From Lentibacillus saliphilus (lineage in GTDB: Bacteria > Bacillota > Bacilli > Bacillales > Amphibacillaceae), in the NCBI RefSeq assembly GCF_019093865.1, contig NZ_JABJXD010000001.1:797085-861084 (forward strand): a DNA stretch of 64,000 bases. The letters are read 5' to 3'. Below are positions 33,553-42,643 of this stretch, one piece after another. Made by a program: the position numbers and the translations under genes. The stretch's first letter is position 1. Every line of letters starts with the position of its first letter. The notes beneath the pieces are model-generated. The model was given only the letters and a program-made list of their open reading frames with translations. It was not told the DNA's origin and ran no database searches.

Positions 33553-34050
33553 ATGTATGAATTAATTGAACCCGATAGGCGAATTGCTGAGGATGCGGTC
33601 AAAGTGTGGCGCATCAGTAATACCATTACGCATTTAATCATTGCCCTCATCGGAATCGGCCTCATTACAGCTGGTTATTATTATGATTGGAAAAATTGGA
33701 TCGTCATTATATTTTTTGTATTAGTCACATTAGATGTCCTTTTCGCCATCTGGGATATTTTCATAGAGCCAGTTCTTACACAACGCTATTGGCGCTACGA
33801 TATCAACGCAGAATTCATCCAAATCAAGCATGGTATTTTCAAAATCCATCATACGATCGCGCCAATGACAAAAGTGCAATACGTAACCGCCCAGCAAGGT
33901 CCCTTACTCCGGCGGTATGGCCTACAAACACTTGAAGTTGGTACGATGAACACACCGATTAAGATACCAGCACTACCTAAAGAAGAAGCCATCGCACTGC
34001 GTGGACAAATTGCGGAATATGCCAAAATTAAGGAAGCTGAACACGTATGA
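33553..34050 (+). CDS. ydbS: PH-domain membrane protein, YdbS-like
   Basis: A 165-residue protein with two N-terminal helices (about 22-65) and one bacterial PH domain (bPH2). The domain reads RYDINAEFIQIKHGIFKIHH, PMTKVQYVTAQQGPLLRRYG, TLEVGTMNTPIKIPALP. It matches the size and topology of Bacillus subtilis YdbS, which with YdbT affects resistance to some bacteriocins (from memory). It overlaps the next gene by 4 nt (ATGA). AAGGAATTGG precedes the ATG at 33553. Confidence 0.85.
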   Translation: MYELIEPDRRIAEDAVKVWRISNTITHLIIALIGIGLITAGYYYDWKNWIVIIFFVLVTLDVLFAIWDIFIEPVLTQRYWRYDINAEFIQIKHGIFKIHHTIAPMTKVQYVTAQQGPLLRRYGLQTLEVGTMNTPIKIPALPKEEAIALRGQIAEYAKIKEAEHV

Positions 34051-35591
34051 TTGAAATTACACGCATGCACCCGATGAAAATGATTGACGCATTAATAAAG
34101 CTCGTAAAGGACTCTATTTTTATCATCATCCTGTTATTTATTCTTAATATTGGTAGTGATGTATCAACCTTGATCAAAATTTTTCGAGTCGTTTTTTTCA
34201 TTTATATCACAATCAAATTGTGTATGATCGTGATTGAATGGCAGAGAACAACGTATGAAATAAAAGATGAAACGATTCATATTAGAGGTGGCCTTTTCCA
34301 ACGCACGCACAAAACGATTCCACTATATGAGATTCAAAACATCACATGGGATACACCTTTATATTATCGCATGTTTCAGCTGACATCTTTAAAGCTGGAA
34401 ACAAGTGCAGCGTCAGACAGTGCAACCGTCAAGCTTGAAGCGATCAAAACCGATCGTGCTCAACAAATTGAGGAACTGGCCACACATTTTAAAGCACAGG
34501 ACATTTCAACTGATACAGATATGCATGAAGAGGTTACAGAAGCCCCTTCACAAACCGTTAATAGCAATCCGGACGCGTATGCACAATTAGAGGGTACTGC
34601 TCCTATCCTATCAGAAAAGCAGCGGACCATACATTTTACACCAACAAAAAAAGATCTCATTAAAGCATCATTCCTATCTTTTAGCTTTTTAGCACTTATT
34701 CCACTGCTCGCTGTTGGCTATCAGAATTTGGAACAATTCATCGATGTCGACAAACAAGCTGAAGGCGTTTTAGCTTTTTTAACACAATCATGGATCATAA
34801 CAACGATCGCCATCATTCTACTGATCGTCATTGCTTTGGTTTTTGGCATCGTTCATACATTTTTGAAATACGGAAAATATGAGATTGCTTCAGATGAGGC
34901 GCGGATTTTTATACATCGAGGCGTATTGTCGGAAAAAGCTTTCTCGATTCGAAAAGCAAACGTTCAAGCGATCCAAATCACACAAAATCCTTTAAAGAAG
35001 CTACTCGGACTAGCTGAAATAAAGCTTATTAGTGCTGGAAGTATGGATGATGAGTCTGATGATGTGCGTACACTTTATCCTTTTTTACCGATCAAGCATG
35101 CGAACAACTTGATGAGTGCCCTTTTACCTCATCTTCCTATGAAAGAAGCAACAGAAAAGCTACCGAAGAACGCATTTTATTTACGCATGATACGTGTTCC
35201 ATGGCTTTTAATCATTGCGGCAGCATTAATAATCTGGTTCAAAAGTAATTGGTGGCCTGCAATAATCGCACTATTCATTGTGACCTATGCCAGTCGTTTA
35301 TTTGCTTACCGAAACACATGTTATATATGGGACGAAACAGGCATTCATTTCAAAATGGGGGGCTTGTGGACACAGCATTTTATCACAAATCGGAAAAAGA
35401 TTATTGAGATCGAAATTGAACAAAGCTGGTTTCAGAAAAAGTTAGGGCTTGCTAACATCACTACTGTCAATCGGGTTAAACCTGCCCATCAAGAAAGCTT
35501 AGAAGATATCCCCATTGAAGCTGCACACCACTTTAAACAGTGGTATGTTCAACGATACAATGATGTTGAAGTGAAGATAGAAGCTGATTGA
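34047..35591 (+). CDS. ydbT: Three-PH-domain membrane protein, YdbT-like
   Basis: A 514-residue protein with repeated units of membrane helices followed by a bPH2 domain. The units are visible at about 70-140 (GGLFQRTHKTIPLYEIQNIT), 290-360 (HRGVLSEKAFSIRKANVQAI) and 440-505 (GGLWTQHFITNRKKIIEIEIE). This matches YdbT. It is translationally coupled to ydbS, so the products likely form a membrane complex. Function is not known in detail. Confidence 0.87.
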   Translation: MIEITRMHPMKMIDALIKLVKDSIFIIILLFILNIGSDVSTLIKIFRVVFFIYITIKLCMIVIEWQRTTYEIKDETIHIRGGLFQRTHKTIPLYEIQNITWDTPLYYRMFQLTSLKLETSAASDSATVKLEAIKTDRAQQIEELATHFKAQDISTDTDMHEEVTEAPSQTVNSNPDAYAQLEGTAPILSEKQRTIHFTPTKKDLIKASFLSFSFLALIPLLAVGYQNLEQFIDVDKQAEGVLAFLTQSWIITTIAIILLIVIALVFGIVHTFLKYGKYEIASDEARIFIHRGVLSEKAFSIRKANVQAIQITQNPLKKLLGLAEIKLISAGSMDDESDDVRTLYPFLPIKHANNLMSALLPHLPMKEATEKLPKNAFYLRMIRVPWLLIIAAALIIWFKSNWWPAIIALFIVTYASRLFAYRNTCYIWDETGIHFKMGGLWTQHFITNRKKIIEIEIEQSWFQKKLGLANITTVNRVKPAHQESLEDIPIEAAHHFKQWYVQRYNDVEVKIEAD

Positions 35592-35888
35592 TTTGGTGGT
35601 GGAGGTAGAGATGCGGTGTTGGTGCATTGTAAATGATACTCGATGACATCTTAGGTTGGAAATTTGATGTTGGGTACAAGCTCTTTGAAGTCCCTGGACG
35701 TTAAATTTAGAAACAGGAGCGCTGATGTGGACGCACGAACGGTAATGCTTTGTGTAAATCCGCTGAAGCGCTTTTTCTGTAACGATTATGCTGAGTGGTC
35801 GATATTTGACGTTTTCTTGGAAACACTATTAAAAGGATGAGCGTTATCGAGAGACCAAACCTCTTCAGGTGAAAGGAGCGCAACAACT
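35592..35888. other. Intergenic, no feature recognised
   Basis: About 300 bp between ydbT and tspO, with no credible frame. A GTGAAAGGAG site at the right end serves tspO. Confidence 0.4.
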
Positions 35889-36377
35889 ATGCAGATCAAA
35901 CAAAACAAATGGAAGCTTGCAGCAACAATCGCAATTCCCGTCGTCGGTGGCACCATAATCGGCCAATTTGCAACTCAAACGGCTAAACATAAATACAAGA
36001 AACTCAAGCAGCCCGCTTTTGCCCCACCTGCATGGGTGTTTCCTGTCGCGTGGACAACGCTGTATACAACAATGGGGATTGCGAAATATACGTTTGATCA
36101 ACGGTTGAAGCATCACGATTTGCAACGTAAAGGGAACATCGCCTACAACACCCAGCTTGGCCTGAACTTCTTATGGTCGTTTTTATATTTTCGCTGGAAC
36201 CTTCGAGGAACAGCTTTTATCGAAGCGGCTATGATGTGGTCGGCTATCACCCTCACCACCTACTACTTTTATCAAGCACGCAAGACGTCAGGTCATTTAA
36301 TGATCCCTTATATAAGCTGGGTCACATTCGCACTTGGTCTCAATTATGCGACTTGGCAGTTGAATAAGGAGGTGTGA
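35889..36377 (+). CDS. tspO: TspO/MBR family protein
   Basis: A 162-residue, five-helix membrane protein. Family motifs are KKLKQPAFAPPAWVFPVAWT (the WxPP loop and PBR signature), LYTTMGIA, LNFLWSFLYF and a final helix ALGLNYATWQLN. TspO proteins bind tetrapyrroles such as protoporphyrin and are linked to stress responses. GAAAGGAG precedes ATG 35889. It stands alone, convergent with the heptad-repeat gene; its presence near a B12 region may be coincidental. Confidence 0.92.
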   Translation: MQIKQNKWKLAATIAIPVVGGTIIGQFATQTAKHKYKKLKQPAFAPPAWVFPVAWTTLYTTMGIAKYTFDQRLKHHDLQRKGNIAYNTQLGLNFLWSFLYFRWNLRGTAFIEAAMMWSAITLTTYYFYQARKTSGHLMIPYISWVTFALGLNYATWQLNKEV

Positions 36378-36548
36378 AAAGCTGGCATCTGATCAGTGGC
36401 GTTTTTCGGGAGGCGTCGTTTAGTATAACAGAAGGAAAAAACGGCTTCATAACCGTCAAATGATACAAGTGATATAAGATGATAGCAGAAGTAGGAAATA
36501 TACTCTATAAGGTGGCTCGGAAAACAAACGTTTATCCGGTCACGTTGA

Positions 36549-37034
36549 TCATTTAAACTTCTCTTGTATTTCTTTAATTCGTCCACCATAGTCATTCGTC
36601 TCATATGAAAGTTTCTTAAGAACAAATTCATGAGTGTCTGTTTTGTCTTCAAGACGCTTAAAGTGACTTCTGCTTTCAGTGGAGAGGTTGTCCACTTTTT
36701 CCTCAAGGGTATCAAAACGTTGGTCCACTTTATCAAAGCGTTCATCAACTACGTTAAATCTTTCATTCATCTCTATTTTCATGTCATTCATATCAGACTT
36801 CAAAGTATTCATATCAGATTTCACGGTATCCATATCTATTTTCATGCTATCCATATCTGTTTTCATGGTAACCATATCTGTTTTCATGCTATCCATATCT
36901 GTTTTCATGCTATCCATATCTGTTTTCATGCTATCCATATCTGTTTTCATATCACTCATATCAGACTTCATATGACTAAATTCTGTCGTTAAGCCTTGAA
37001 CCATTGCAAGTAACTGATCCATTTTTTGTTCCAT
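36549..37034 (-). CDS. Heptad-repeat coiled-coil protein
   Basis: A 161-residue protein almost wholly coiled coil. Residues about 20-95 contain ten or eleven tandem heptads of the type MDSMKTD, encoded by 21-bp direct repeats, some nearly identical. The flanks carry FNVVDERFDKVDQRFDTLEE and SRSHFKRLEDKTDTHEFVLK, which also have 7-residue periodicity. Met at heptad positions gives an unusual Met-rich core. An ATG at 37034 follows GAGGAGGG. Similar proteins in Bacillus vary in repeat number. No function is known. Confidence 0.85.
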   Translation of the reverse strand: MEQKMDQLLAMVQGLTTEFSHMKSDMSDMKTDMDSMKTDMDSMKTDMDSMKTDMVTMKTDMDSMKIDMDTVKSDMNTLKSDMNDMKIEMNERFNVVDERFDKVDQRFDTLEEKVDNLSTESRSHFKRLEDKTDTHEFVLKKLSYETNDYGGRIKEIQEKFK

Positions 37035-37256
37035 CCTATCGTCCCTCCTCTCATAATTTTGAGTAGCATAACTTTTGGTCGCAACATATTCATCAACTAT
37101 TATGCCTCTATTCTATTTTACAACACAGATATTAAAAGAACAAGCGTTCCTATACATTGTTTATGATGAGAATATGACTTCAAATGTTAACCTATTGTGA
37201 GCCGTAGCAGACTTGATTATGGTTGAATAACGTTCATTGATTATCGTGTCTAACTC

Positions 37257-37526
37257 TTATTCAATATGAAGCCATTTGTTTTCTGCGCCTTCTAGCCATT
37301 CCAACTCAAGCTCGAGCTTATGTTTTCCGTTTTGTTCCTCGACCTTCACTTCAAGTTCTACCTGAGATGATGGCGCGATATGGTGCGCTTTCCCGCCGTG
37401 CGTGAGTGTAAAGGATTTCTCGTCTTTCAGCTTCGTAACGATCGACTCAAGAAATTGAACTGCGTGATCAAGTGACATCTTTTCTTCATAATCAACATGA
37501 ACGACTTTCGGTTTCCTTGTGGTCAT
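37257..37526 (-). CDS. Amphi-Trp domain protein
   Basis: An 89-residue protein of the amphi-Trp family (basic start MTTRKPKVVHVDYEEKMSLD, then SFTLTHGGKAHHIAPSSQ and LELELEWLEG). The family is named for a conserved amphipathic Trp-containing strand; its function is unknown. I prefer ATG 37526 over GTG 37535, whose Shine-Dalgarno spacing is too short. Monocistronic. Confidence 0.8.
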   Translation of the reverse strand: MTTRKPKVVHVDYEEKMSLDHAVQFLESIVTKLKDEKSFTLTHGGKAHHIAPSSQVELEVKVEEQNGKHKLELELEWLEGAENKWLHIE

Positions 37527-37608
37527 GAGCCTCACTCCTCACTCTTTGTCACTTTAATTATAAGCGACGGCCACTAAATTGTCATGTTTTATTACAAAAA
37601 TCTGTCTT

Positions 37609-38427
37609 TTATCGTTCACTTAATTGCTTTACATATTGTTGGGCTGCTTCATACGTAGAACGCGACGCAATCTGCTTTATATACTCAAGCATGTCGGTGT
37701 GGCTAGCAAAATCAATCCGTTTCTCCCTTTCAACAAGCCCTTGGGCATTGATCCACTTCTTGCTCATCCGCTCTTCCGTAATAGATATAGTACCAGCTGA
37801 AAATGTCTTGGCGATCAGAAGTGAGTTTGTAAACGGTGAGTCGGGGTGGGTATGTATCATCGTCTTTACACGATTAATATCATCGAATGCAACTGGAACG
37901 GGATGAAAGGCATACCGCAGCATCCAGCCATCAGCTGTTTTTTTCTCCGATACAATCGAACCGCGCTCTGTTTTTTCTGTTCTCAGTCGGAATACCCCTG
38001 AAGGTGCAGAAACTGATGGACCATCAAGCTTGAGTGGCTGCAAGGATAGATTGCTTCCTGAACCACTGTCCAGTAGATACATATCATTACCTTGAAAAAA
38101 CAAGACAATTGTATGCGTGCGATCAATAATCCAGCCCGAATCAGACCATACCGTTGCAGCAGCAAGTGTTACGTCAAACCCAAGTGACTGCAAAACGAGA
38201 AAAAGTGTGCTATTGAGTTCATAACACAGACCGCCTCGCTTCTTCAGAAGAATATCGTTTTCTAAAGTGGCCTCAGTAAGGGGGGCGTCATGACCTAGCA
38301 ACACATCAAGATTTTCAAATTTAAACGTGTTGGCAAATACCCGTTGTACACAGGCCAACCTTTCAAAATCTTCCTGTATTTGAAAATAGCCGAATTCAAC
38401 TAATTCCTGTTTCAAAATGTCCTTCAT
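37609..38427 (-). CDS. nat: Arylamine N-acetyltransferase
   Basis: A 272-residue acetyl-CoA-dependent N-acetyltransferase of arylamines and hydrazines. The catalytic triad is Cys68 in RGGLCYELN, His105 in DRTHTIVL and Asp120 in MYLLDSG. RGGxCxExN is the family hallmark. The length matches bacterial NATs. It lies upstream of a terminator that separates it from the NmrA gene. It may serve detoxification; the physiological substrate is unknown. Confidence 0.93.
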   Translation of the reverse strand: MKDILKQELVEFGYFQIQEDFERLACVQRVFANTFKFENLDVLLGHDAPLTEATLENDILLKKRGGLCYELNSTLFLVLQSLGFDVTLAAATVWSDSGWIIDRTHTIVLFFQGNDMYLLDSGSGSNLSLQPLKLDGPSVSAPSGVFRLRTEKTERGSIVSEKKTADGWMLRYAFHPVPVAFDDINRVKTMIHTHPDSPFTNSLLIAKTFSAGTISITEERMSKKWINAQGLVEREKRIDFASHTDMLEYIKQIASRSTYEAAQQYVKQLSER

Positions 38428-38511
38428 CCATCGTCACCTTCCGTTTATCGTTAAACATAGTGTAGCAGGTTTTTCCATCGTTTGGTACAGCATTCATCTA
38501 AGACAAAACAT

Positions 38512-38547
38512 AACCACCGAACAAACAGATTGCATCGTTCGGTGGTT
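38512..38547. terminator. Terminator downstream of the NmrA-type gene
   Basis: AACCACCGAA (38512-38521) pairs with TTCGGTGGTT (38538-38547). On the minus strand it is followed by a short T-rich run. Confidence 0.75.
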
Positions 38548-38578
38548 GCTCACTTGATATGTGATGATGTCTAATCTT

Positions 38579-39454
38579 TTACAGGCAGCTGTCTTCGTTT
38601 TTAGTAAAACACTCTAAGTGATCGATTGCAAATTGTTTAAACGAGCGCGGTTGTCGTCCAGTCAGTTGATGAAAATCATCAGTCACATCCTTTGCTGTGC
38701 CTAGCCTCGTCATGACATACAACGCGACGGTTACATTTACGTAGTCCTTCGCCAGTCCGCGTTCTTTCATATAATGTTTTCTATATTTTAAAAGCCCAGG
38801 TTTAGCATAGCGAATCTCTCGTCCGGTGACCTCTGTCAATATCTCAGCAACCTGATCATAGTCCAAAGCTTCACGCCCCGTAATCGTATGGGCTGTATGG
38901 TGATACTGGTCAGGATCATGGAGGATCGTCGCTATGGCAAGCCCAATATCCTCTGCATCAATAAAGCTCGTCTTGCTCTTACCAGCAGGAACAAACACTT
39001 CATTGCGCTCCCGTATTTCAACTGAATGGATGCCCGATACATTTTGCATAAAAAAACCAGGCCGGATATGCGCATACGGAATACCTGATGCTTCAATATA
39101 CTTTTCAATTTTATGATGCGGTGGAATTGTATTTTTTTCAACACCCATAAGTGATAAAAAGGAAACGAGCTTAATCTCTCTAGCTTTCATGGCGTCAATG
39201 AATGGATACAAGTCTTCAGGCTTACCGAGGTGAGGTGGCCGCATTAAATAAACACGATCTACTTCATCGAGCGCTTGTTCAAACGTTGCTTCATCGGTGA
39301 AATCTAAATAAACAACCTCTACCTTTCCATTAAACATGTCCGTTAAGCGATCTGGCGACTGTCCAGCCGCAACAACGTGTTCATCCTTTTTGAGCAATTC
39401 CTCTACGACATACCGCCCGACATTTCCAGACGCACCAGTTACAAGAACTTTCAT
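38579..39454 (-). CDS. NmrA-type NAD(P)-binding oxidoreductase
   Basis: A 291-residue atypical short-chain dehydrogenase. The Rossmann motif VTGASGNVGRYVVEELLKK is at the N-terminus. Further features are VYLMRPPHLGKP, SFLSLMGVEKN, the GIPYAHIRPGFFMQN loop, and a C-terminal TGREALDYDQVAEIL region typical of NmrA/azoreductase-like proteins. It is downstream of a LmrA/YxaF-type TetR gene on the same strand, with an operator-like palindrome in its promoter. It probably responds to a xenobiotic such as a flavonoid or quinone. Confidence 0.85.
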   Translation of the reverse strand: MKVLVTGASGNVGRYVVEELLKKDEHVVAAGQSPDRLTDMFNGKVEVVYLDFTDEATFEQALDEVDRVYLMRPPHLGKPEDLYPFIDAMKAREIKLVSFLSLMGVEKNTIPPHHKIEKYIEASGIPYAHIRPGFFMQNVSGIHSVEIRERNEVFVPAGKSKTSFIDAEDIGLAIATILHDPDQYHHTAHTITGREALDYDQVAEILTEVTGREIRYAKPGLLKYRKHYMKERGLAKDYVNVTVALYVMTRLGTAKDVTDDFHQLTGRQPRSFKQFAIDHLECFTKNEDSCL

Positions 39455-39521
39455 ACGTTAACCTTCTTTCGATTAGATTGTATATACATGATATTGGTAA
39501 AGATATGCCAGCCCACGTGAG

Positions 39522-39533
39522 TAGACCAGTCTA
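39522..39533 (-). promoter_or_regulatory. LmrA/YxaF-type operator
   Basis: TAGACCAGTCTA is a near-perfect dyad inside the longer GTAGACCAGTCTATA. It matches the ATAGACyrGTCTAT pattern I recall for LmrA/YxaF regulators. It lies 67 nt upstream of the NmrA gene and 22 nt after the TetR stop. Confidence 0.7.
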
Positions 39534-39555
39534 TATAATTAATACTAAAAAAACA

Positions 39556-40122
39556 TTACTTTAGCAGCACAGGCACCTGCTTGGCAACGAGTCGGAGCGG
39601 TTCTGAATGTCCCATCGTAAACGACGTTAGAAAAGCACCTTCGAGCATTGCATTGATGACAACACTCAACTCTTCAGCGCGCTTTTCTTCATAGTCTGCT
39701 TCGATTAATTTATTCGCAAACATACGTTGAAACAGCTGATACGACGCCTGACATTCCTGTCTTAACCGCTCACTAATTAGCGATGTTTCCAATGCAATTG
39801 AAGCGATTGGGACGCCAGCTTTAAACCGTTCTACTTCAAATAGATCAGCCATATTTAAAATGAAGCCTTGAAGCGCCTCGACTGGATCAGATGACACATT
39901 TAACCCTTCTGTAATTTTATCAGCAACAAACCGTGCTGTTGCCCGAACAGATTCCATCGCCAGTTCTTCCTTGCCACCTGGAAAGTGATAATACAACGAG
40001 CCCTTTGGCGCACCGCTTTCTTTCGTAATCTGATTAAGCCCTGTTGCATGATAGCCTTGCAGCTGAAACAGCTTCGAAGCGGTTAAAATTAATTTATCGC
40101 GGGAAGTTGATTTGGGATTCAT
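39556..40122 (-). CDS. TetR-family regulator, LmrA/YxaF type
   Basis: A 188-residue repressor. The HTH region carries LFQLQGYHATGLNQITKESG then APKGSLYYHFPGGKEELA, the signature of the LmrA/YxaF group, which in Bacillus subtilis responds to flavonoids. GAGGTGATC precedes ATG 40122. The downstream NmrA-type gene and the operator-like palindrome between them suggest a local regulon of an inducible oxidoreductase. Confidence 0.9.
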   Translation of the reverse strand: MNPKSTSRDKLILTASKLFQLQGYHATGLNQITKESGAPKGSLYYHFPGGKEELAMESVRATARFVADKITEGLNVSSDPVEALQGFILNMADLFEVERFKAGVPIASIALETSLISERLRQECQASYQLFQRMFANKLIEADYEEKRAEELSVVINAMLEGAFLTSFTMGHSEPLRLVAKQVPVLLK

Positions 40123-40255
40123 GTGATCACCTCTTTTTGCTTTAAAATACGTTCAATATCTACAAATAACTTATGGATGAGTGCTGAAGAGGTAGAAAGT
40201 GCAAACGCAAAACAATATCTACACTCCTGTCAGCACTACCTTAATCAAATAATAG

Positions 40256-40966
40256 TTAATCTGCCTCACTTTTATTATTTATTATTTCATTTAACATGAA
40301 TTCACATAGTTTAAAATCAAATTCGCTATCGATATCTAATGACCTTTCCTTAGGCATTAGATACCCTACTGTTTCAGATTGAATAAAAGATCTATGTTTC
40401 TTTAAACTATCAGGTGTTGATATATATATAGCGCCATTTAGATTATATAACTTTGGCCCATCCTGCCTTCTTACAGGCGTATCTTCAGAATTCAAAAAGG
40501 GGATTATTTCATCATTGTCTTGAATCCGATACATCCAATAAGGACAGTTTTCTGACTCTGTTACTGAAACTAAAGATGTCTTATTGTTTTTATGAATTTT
40601 TTCAATCGCTGTATCAATGTCATGAATGCTTCTTAAAGGTGATGTTGGTTGCAGCAACATTACATAATCATAGGTTGGAACTTGCTCTAACGCATGAAGG
40701 ATAGGAGCAACTCCTGGAGTATCGTCCATAGCTAATTCTATTGGTCTCTGAAATGGTACCTCACAGCCAAATTCTTCTGCAACCTTAATAATTTCTTTAT
40801 CTTCAGATGATAAAATCAGACGATCTATATATTTTGATTTCTTGGCTTCTTCTATGGTCCAAGCAATAAGTGGCCTTCCGGCAAGTGGTTTTATATTCTT
40901 TCTAGGGACTCCTTTTGATCCACCTCTAGCAGGTATTATGGCTAATACGGTCTTTCCATTTATCAT
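40256..40966 (-). CDS. CMP-legionaminate (acylneuraminate) cytidylyltransferase
   Basis: A 236-residue nucleotidyltransferase (NeuA/LegF/PseF family). It activates a nonulosonate with CTP. The motif AIIPARGGSKGVPRKNIKPL is at the N-terminus, then LAGRPLIAWTIEEA, DTPGVAPILHALE and LLQPTSPLRS. It is the last gene of the nonulosonate cluster and overlaps the CBS-nucleotidyltransferase gene. The context (NeuC-type epimerase, LegB/LegC) favours legionaminic over pseudaminic acid. Confidence 0.9.
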   Translation of the reverse strand: MINGKTVLAIIPARGGSKGVPRKNIKPLAGRPLIAWTIEEAKKSKYIDRLILSSEDKEIIKVAEEFGCEVPFQRPIELAMDDTPGVAPILHALEQVPTYDYVMLLQPTSPLRSIHDIDTAIEKIHKNNKTSLVSVTESENCPYWMYRIQDNDEIIPFLNSEDTPVRRQDGPKLYNLNGAIYISTPDSLKKHRSFIQSETVGYLMPKERSLDIDSEFDFKLCEFMLNEIINNKSEAD

Positions 40967-42012
40967 TTAAACACCTCAGAAAATTCCCCATTCGCTTTTT
41001 CAAAATCATCTACTCTGCCAATATCCATCCAATATTCCCTTATCGGAAAGGCTGATACTCTTTCATTGTGTTTTATTAGTTTGTTAAAAAGATCTGGCAT
41101 ATCAAAAAAAGTATCTGTCGGAACGTGAGTAATAGTCATAGGGTCTAATACGTATATACCAGCATTGACAAAGCTCTGATGAATTGGCTTCTCTTTTATA
41201 GACATTAATCGATCATTATCCACTTCAATAACTCCATATGGAATTTGATAATTATGCTCTCTAACACAAATCGTTGCTAATGATTCCGAGCTATTATGAA
41301 ACTCTAGTAACTGCTCATAATTAATATTCGTCAGCAAATCTCCATTAATGACAAAAAAAGGTTGTGACGGTCTGCTTTCTAGTAATGAGAGCGCACCTGC
41401 AGTCCCCAATCTTTTTTCTTCATCAATATATGTTATATTGACGCCTAAGAAACGACCGTCTTGAAAGTAATCCTTAATTTGCTCTTTTTTATAATTTACA
41501 GTCAATACAAAATTGGTGAACCCATAGCTTTTAAAGCTTGAAATAATAGTTTCTAAAATTGGTTTGTCACCAATTTTCAACATAGGCTTAGGTGTGTTAT
41601 TTGTTAGTGGTTGTAATCTAGTTCCTAAACCTCCAGCCATAATAACGACCACATTTTCTTTTGAGGCTACTTTATCTAATTCATCTGAAAAAATGATCTT
41701 GTTTACTTGTCCTTTTTCATTAACAACAGGTAATTGCTTAAGATTGTTTTGCTCAAGTATCCTTTTATAAAATAGTAAGCTTTTCCCTTCTGTTTCATAA
41801 ATAGGCTCCCTATTCATGATCTGTTGTGACGTTGCCTCTAATGCAAGGCCTTTTAGAATACCTCTTCGTATATCGCCGTCCGTAATTGTTCCAAGTAATT
41901 TATTCTCTTTATCAACGACTACCGCAAATTGTCGAGCAGTACGATCAATAATTTTCATCGTTTCTATAATACTAGTTGACGGCTTTACTAATAGTTGTGT
42001 CCACTTATTCAT
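40963..42012 (-). CDS. CBS-domain sugar-1-phosphate guanylyltransferase (PtmE-like)
   Basis: A 349-residue protein: two CBS domains (about 1-120, including VVDKENKLLGTITDGDIRRG) followed by a nucleotidyltransferase domain with IMAGGLGTRLQPLTNNTPKP. The same architecture in Campylobacter PtmE makes GDP-GlcN from glucosamine-1-phosphate, the entry to GDP-linked legionaminic acid synthesis. Start and stop codons overlap both neighbours, indicating one operon. Confidence 0.85.
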   Translation of the reverse strand: MNKWTQLLVKPSTSIIETMKIIDRTARQFAVVVDKENKLLGTITDGDIRRGILKGLALEATSQQIMNREPIYETEGKSLLFYKRILEQNNLKQLPVVNEKGQVNKIIFSDELDKVASKENVVVIMAGGLGTRLQPLTNNTPKPMLKIGDKPILETIISSFKSYGFTNFVLTVNYKKEQIKDYFQDGRFLGVNITYIDEEKRLGTAGALSLLESRPSQPFFVINGDLLTNINYEQLLEFHNSSESLATICVREHNYQIPYGVIEVDNDRLMSIKEKPIHQSFVNAGIYVLDPMTITHVPTDTFFDMPDLFNKLIKHNERVSAFPIREYWMDIGRVDDFEKANGEFSEVFK

Positions 42013-42641
42013 CGTTCCACTTCCTTAGCAGGGACTCCGTACGCTTTACTATTTGACTTAATATTTTTTAGCACAAGAGATCCAGCACCAATTAATGTAG
42101 AGTTTCCTACTTTTACATTTTGAATAATTGTAGATCCAGCTCCAACATGTGACGCATCACCAACAGATACTGATCCTGAAATTGTAACACCTGGAGCAAT
42201 GTGACAATGGCTTCCAATTTGAGTATCATGGTCGATGCTTACTGACGTATTTATAATAGTATTATCGGCTACTTGAGCAAATGGTTGAATAATTGCACCA
42301 GCCATGATTTGAACTCCTTCACCTAATTTAACAGTACTAGAAATTGTTGAATTAGGATGAATGACCGATGAAAACACATAATTGTTCCGCCTAAAATATT
42401 CAAACAGTGCTTTACGTTGGATTACGCTAGAAGTAGAGCCAATCCCATTAACTAAGTGAACATCTCGATGATTATATTGGAAAACAGCATTATCTCCACC
42501 AAGATATTGTATATCATAATAATTAACTTCCTCAGTAGGAGCTGTAAAACCAATAATGTCTCTATTGTTAAATCTCAATATATCTGTTATTACTTTTGCA
42601 TGTCCACCATTTCCAAGTATAATAACCGGCTTAAGATCCAT
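42009..42641 (-). CDS. Sugar O/N-acetyltransferase, NeuD/PglD type (LegH-like)
   Basis: A 210-residue protein with an N-terminal Rossmann-like half (VIILGNGGHAKVITDILR) and a C-terminal left-handed beta-helix of hexapeptide repeats (SSTVKLGEGVQIMAGAIIQP, TIINTSVSIDHDTQIGSHCH, GAGSTIIQNVKVGNSTLIGA). In legionaminate clusters such an enzyme N-acetylates the 4-amino sugar made by LegC. A NeuD role is also possible, but LegH best fits the pathway. Confidence 0.8.
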   Translation of the reverse strand: MDLKPVIILGNGGHAKVITDILRFNNRDIIGFTAPTEEVNYYDIQYLGGDNAVFQYNHRDVHLVNGIGSTSSVIQRKALFEYFRRNNYVFSSVIHPNSTISSTVKLGEGVQIMAGAIIQPFAQVADNTIINTSVSIDHDTQIGSHCHIAPGVTISGSVSVGDASHVGAGSTIIQNVKVGNSTLIGAGSLVLKNIKSNSKAYGVPAKEVER

Positions 42642-42643
42642 GT

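Noticed and set aside
33438..33665. Minus-strand frame opposite the start of the PH-domain gene
   Set aside because: It is the shadow of ydbS and has no start signal.
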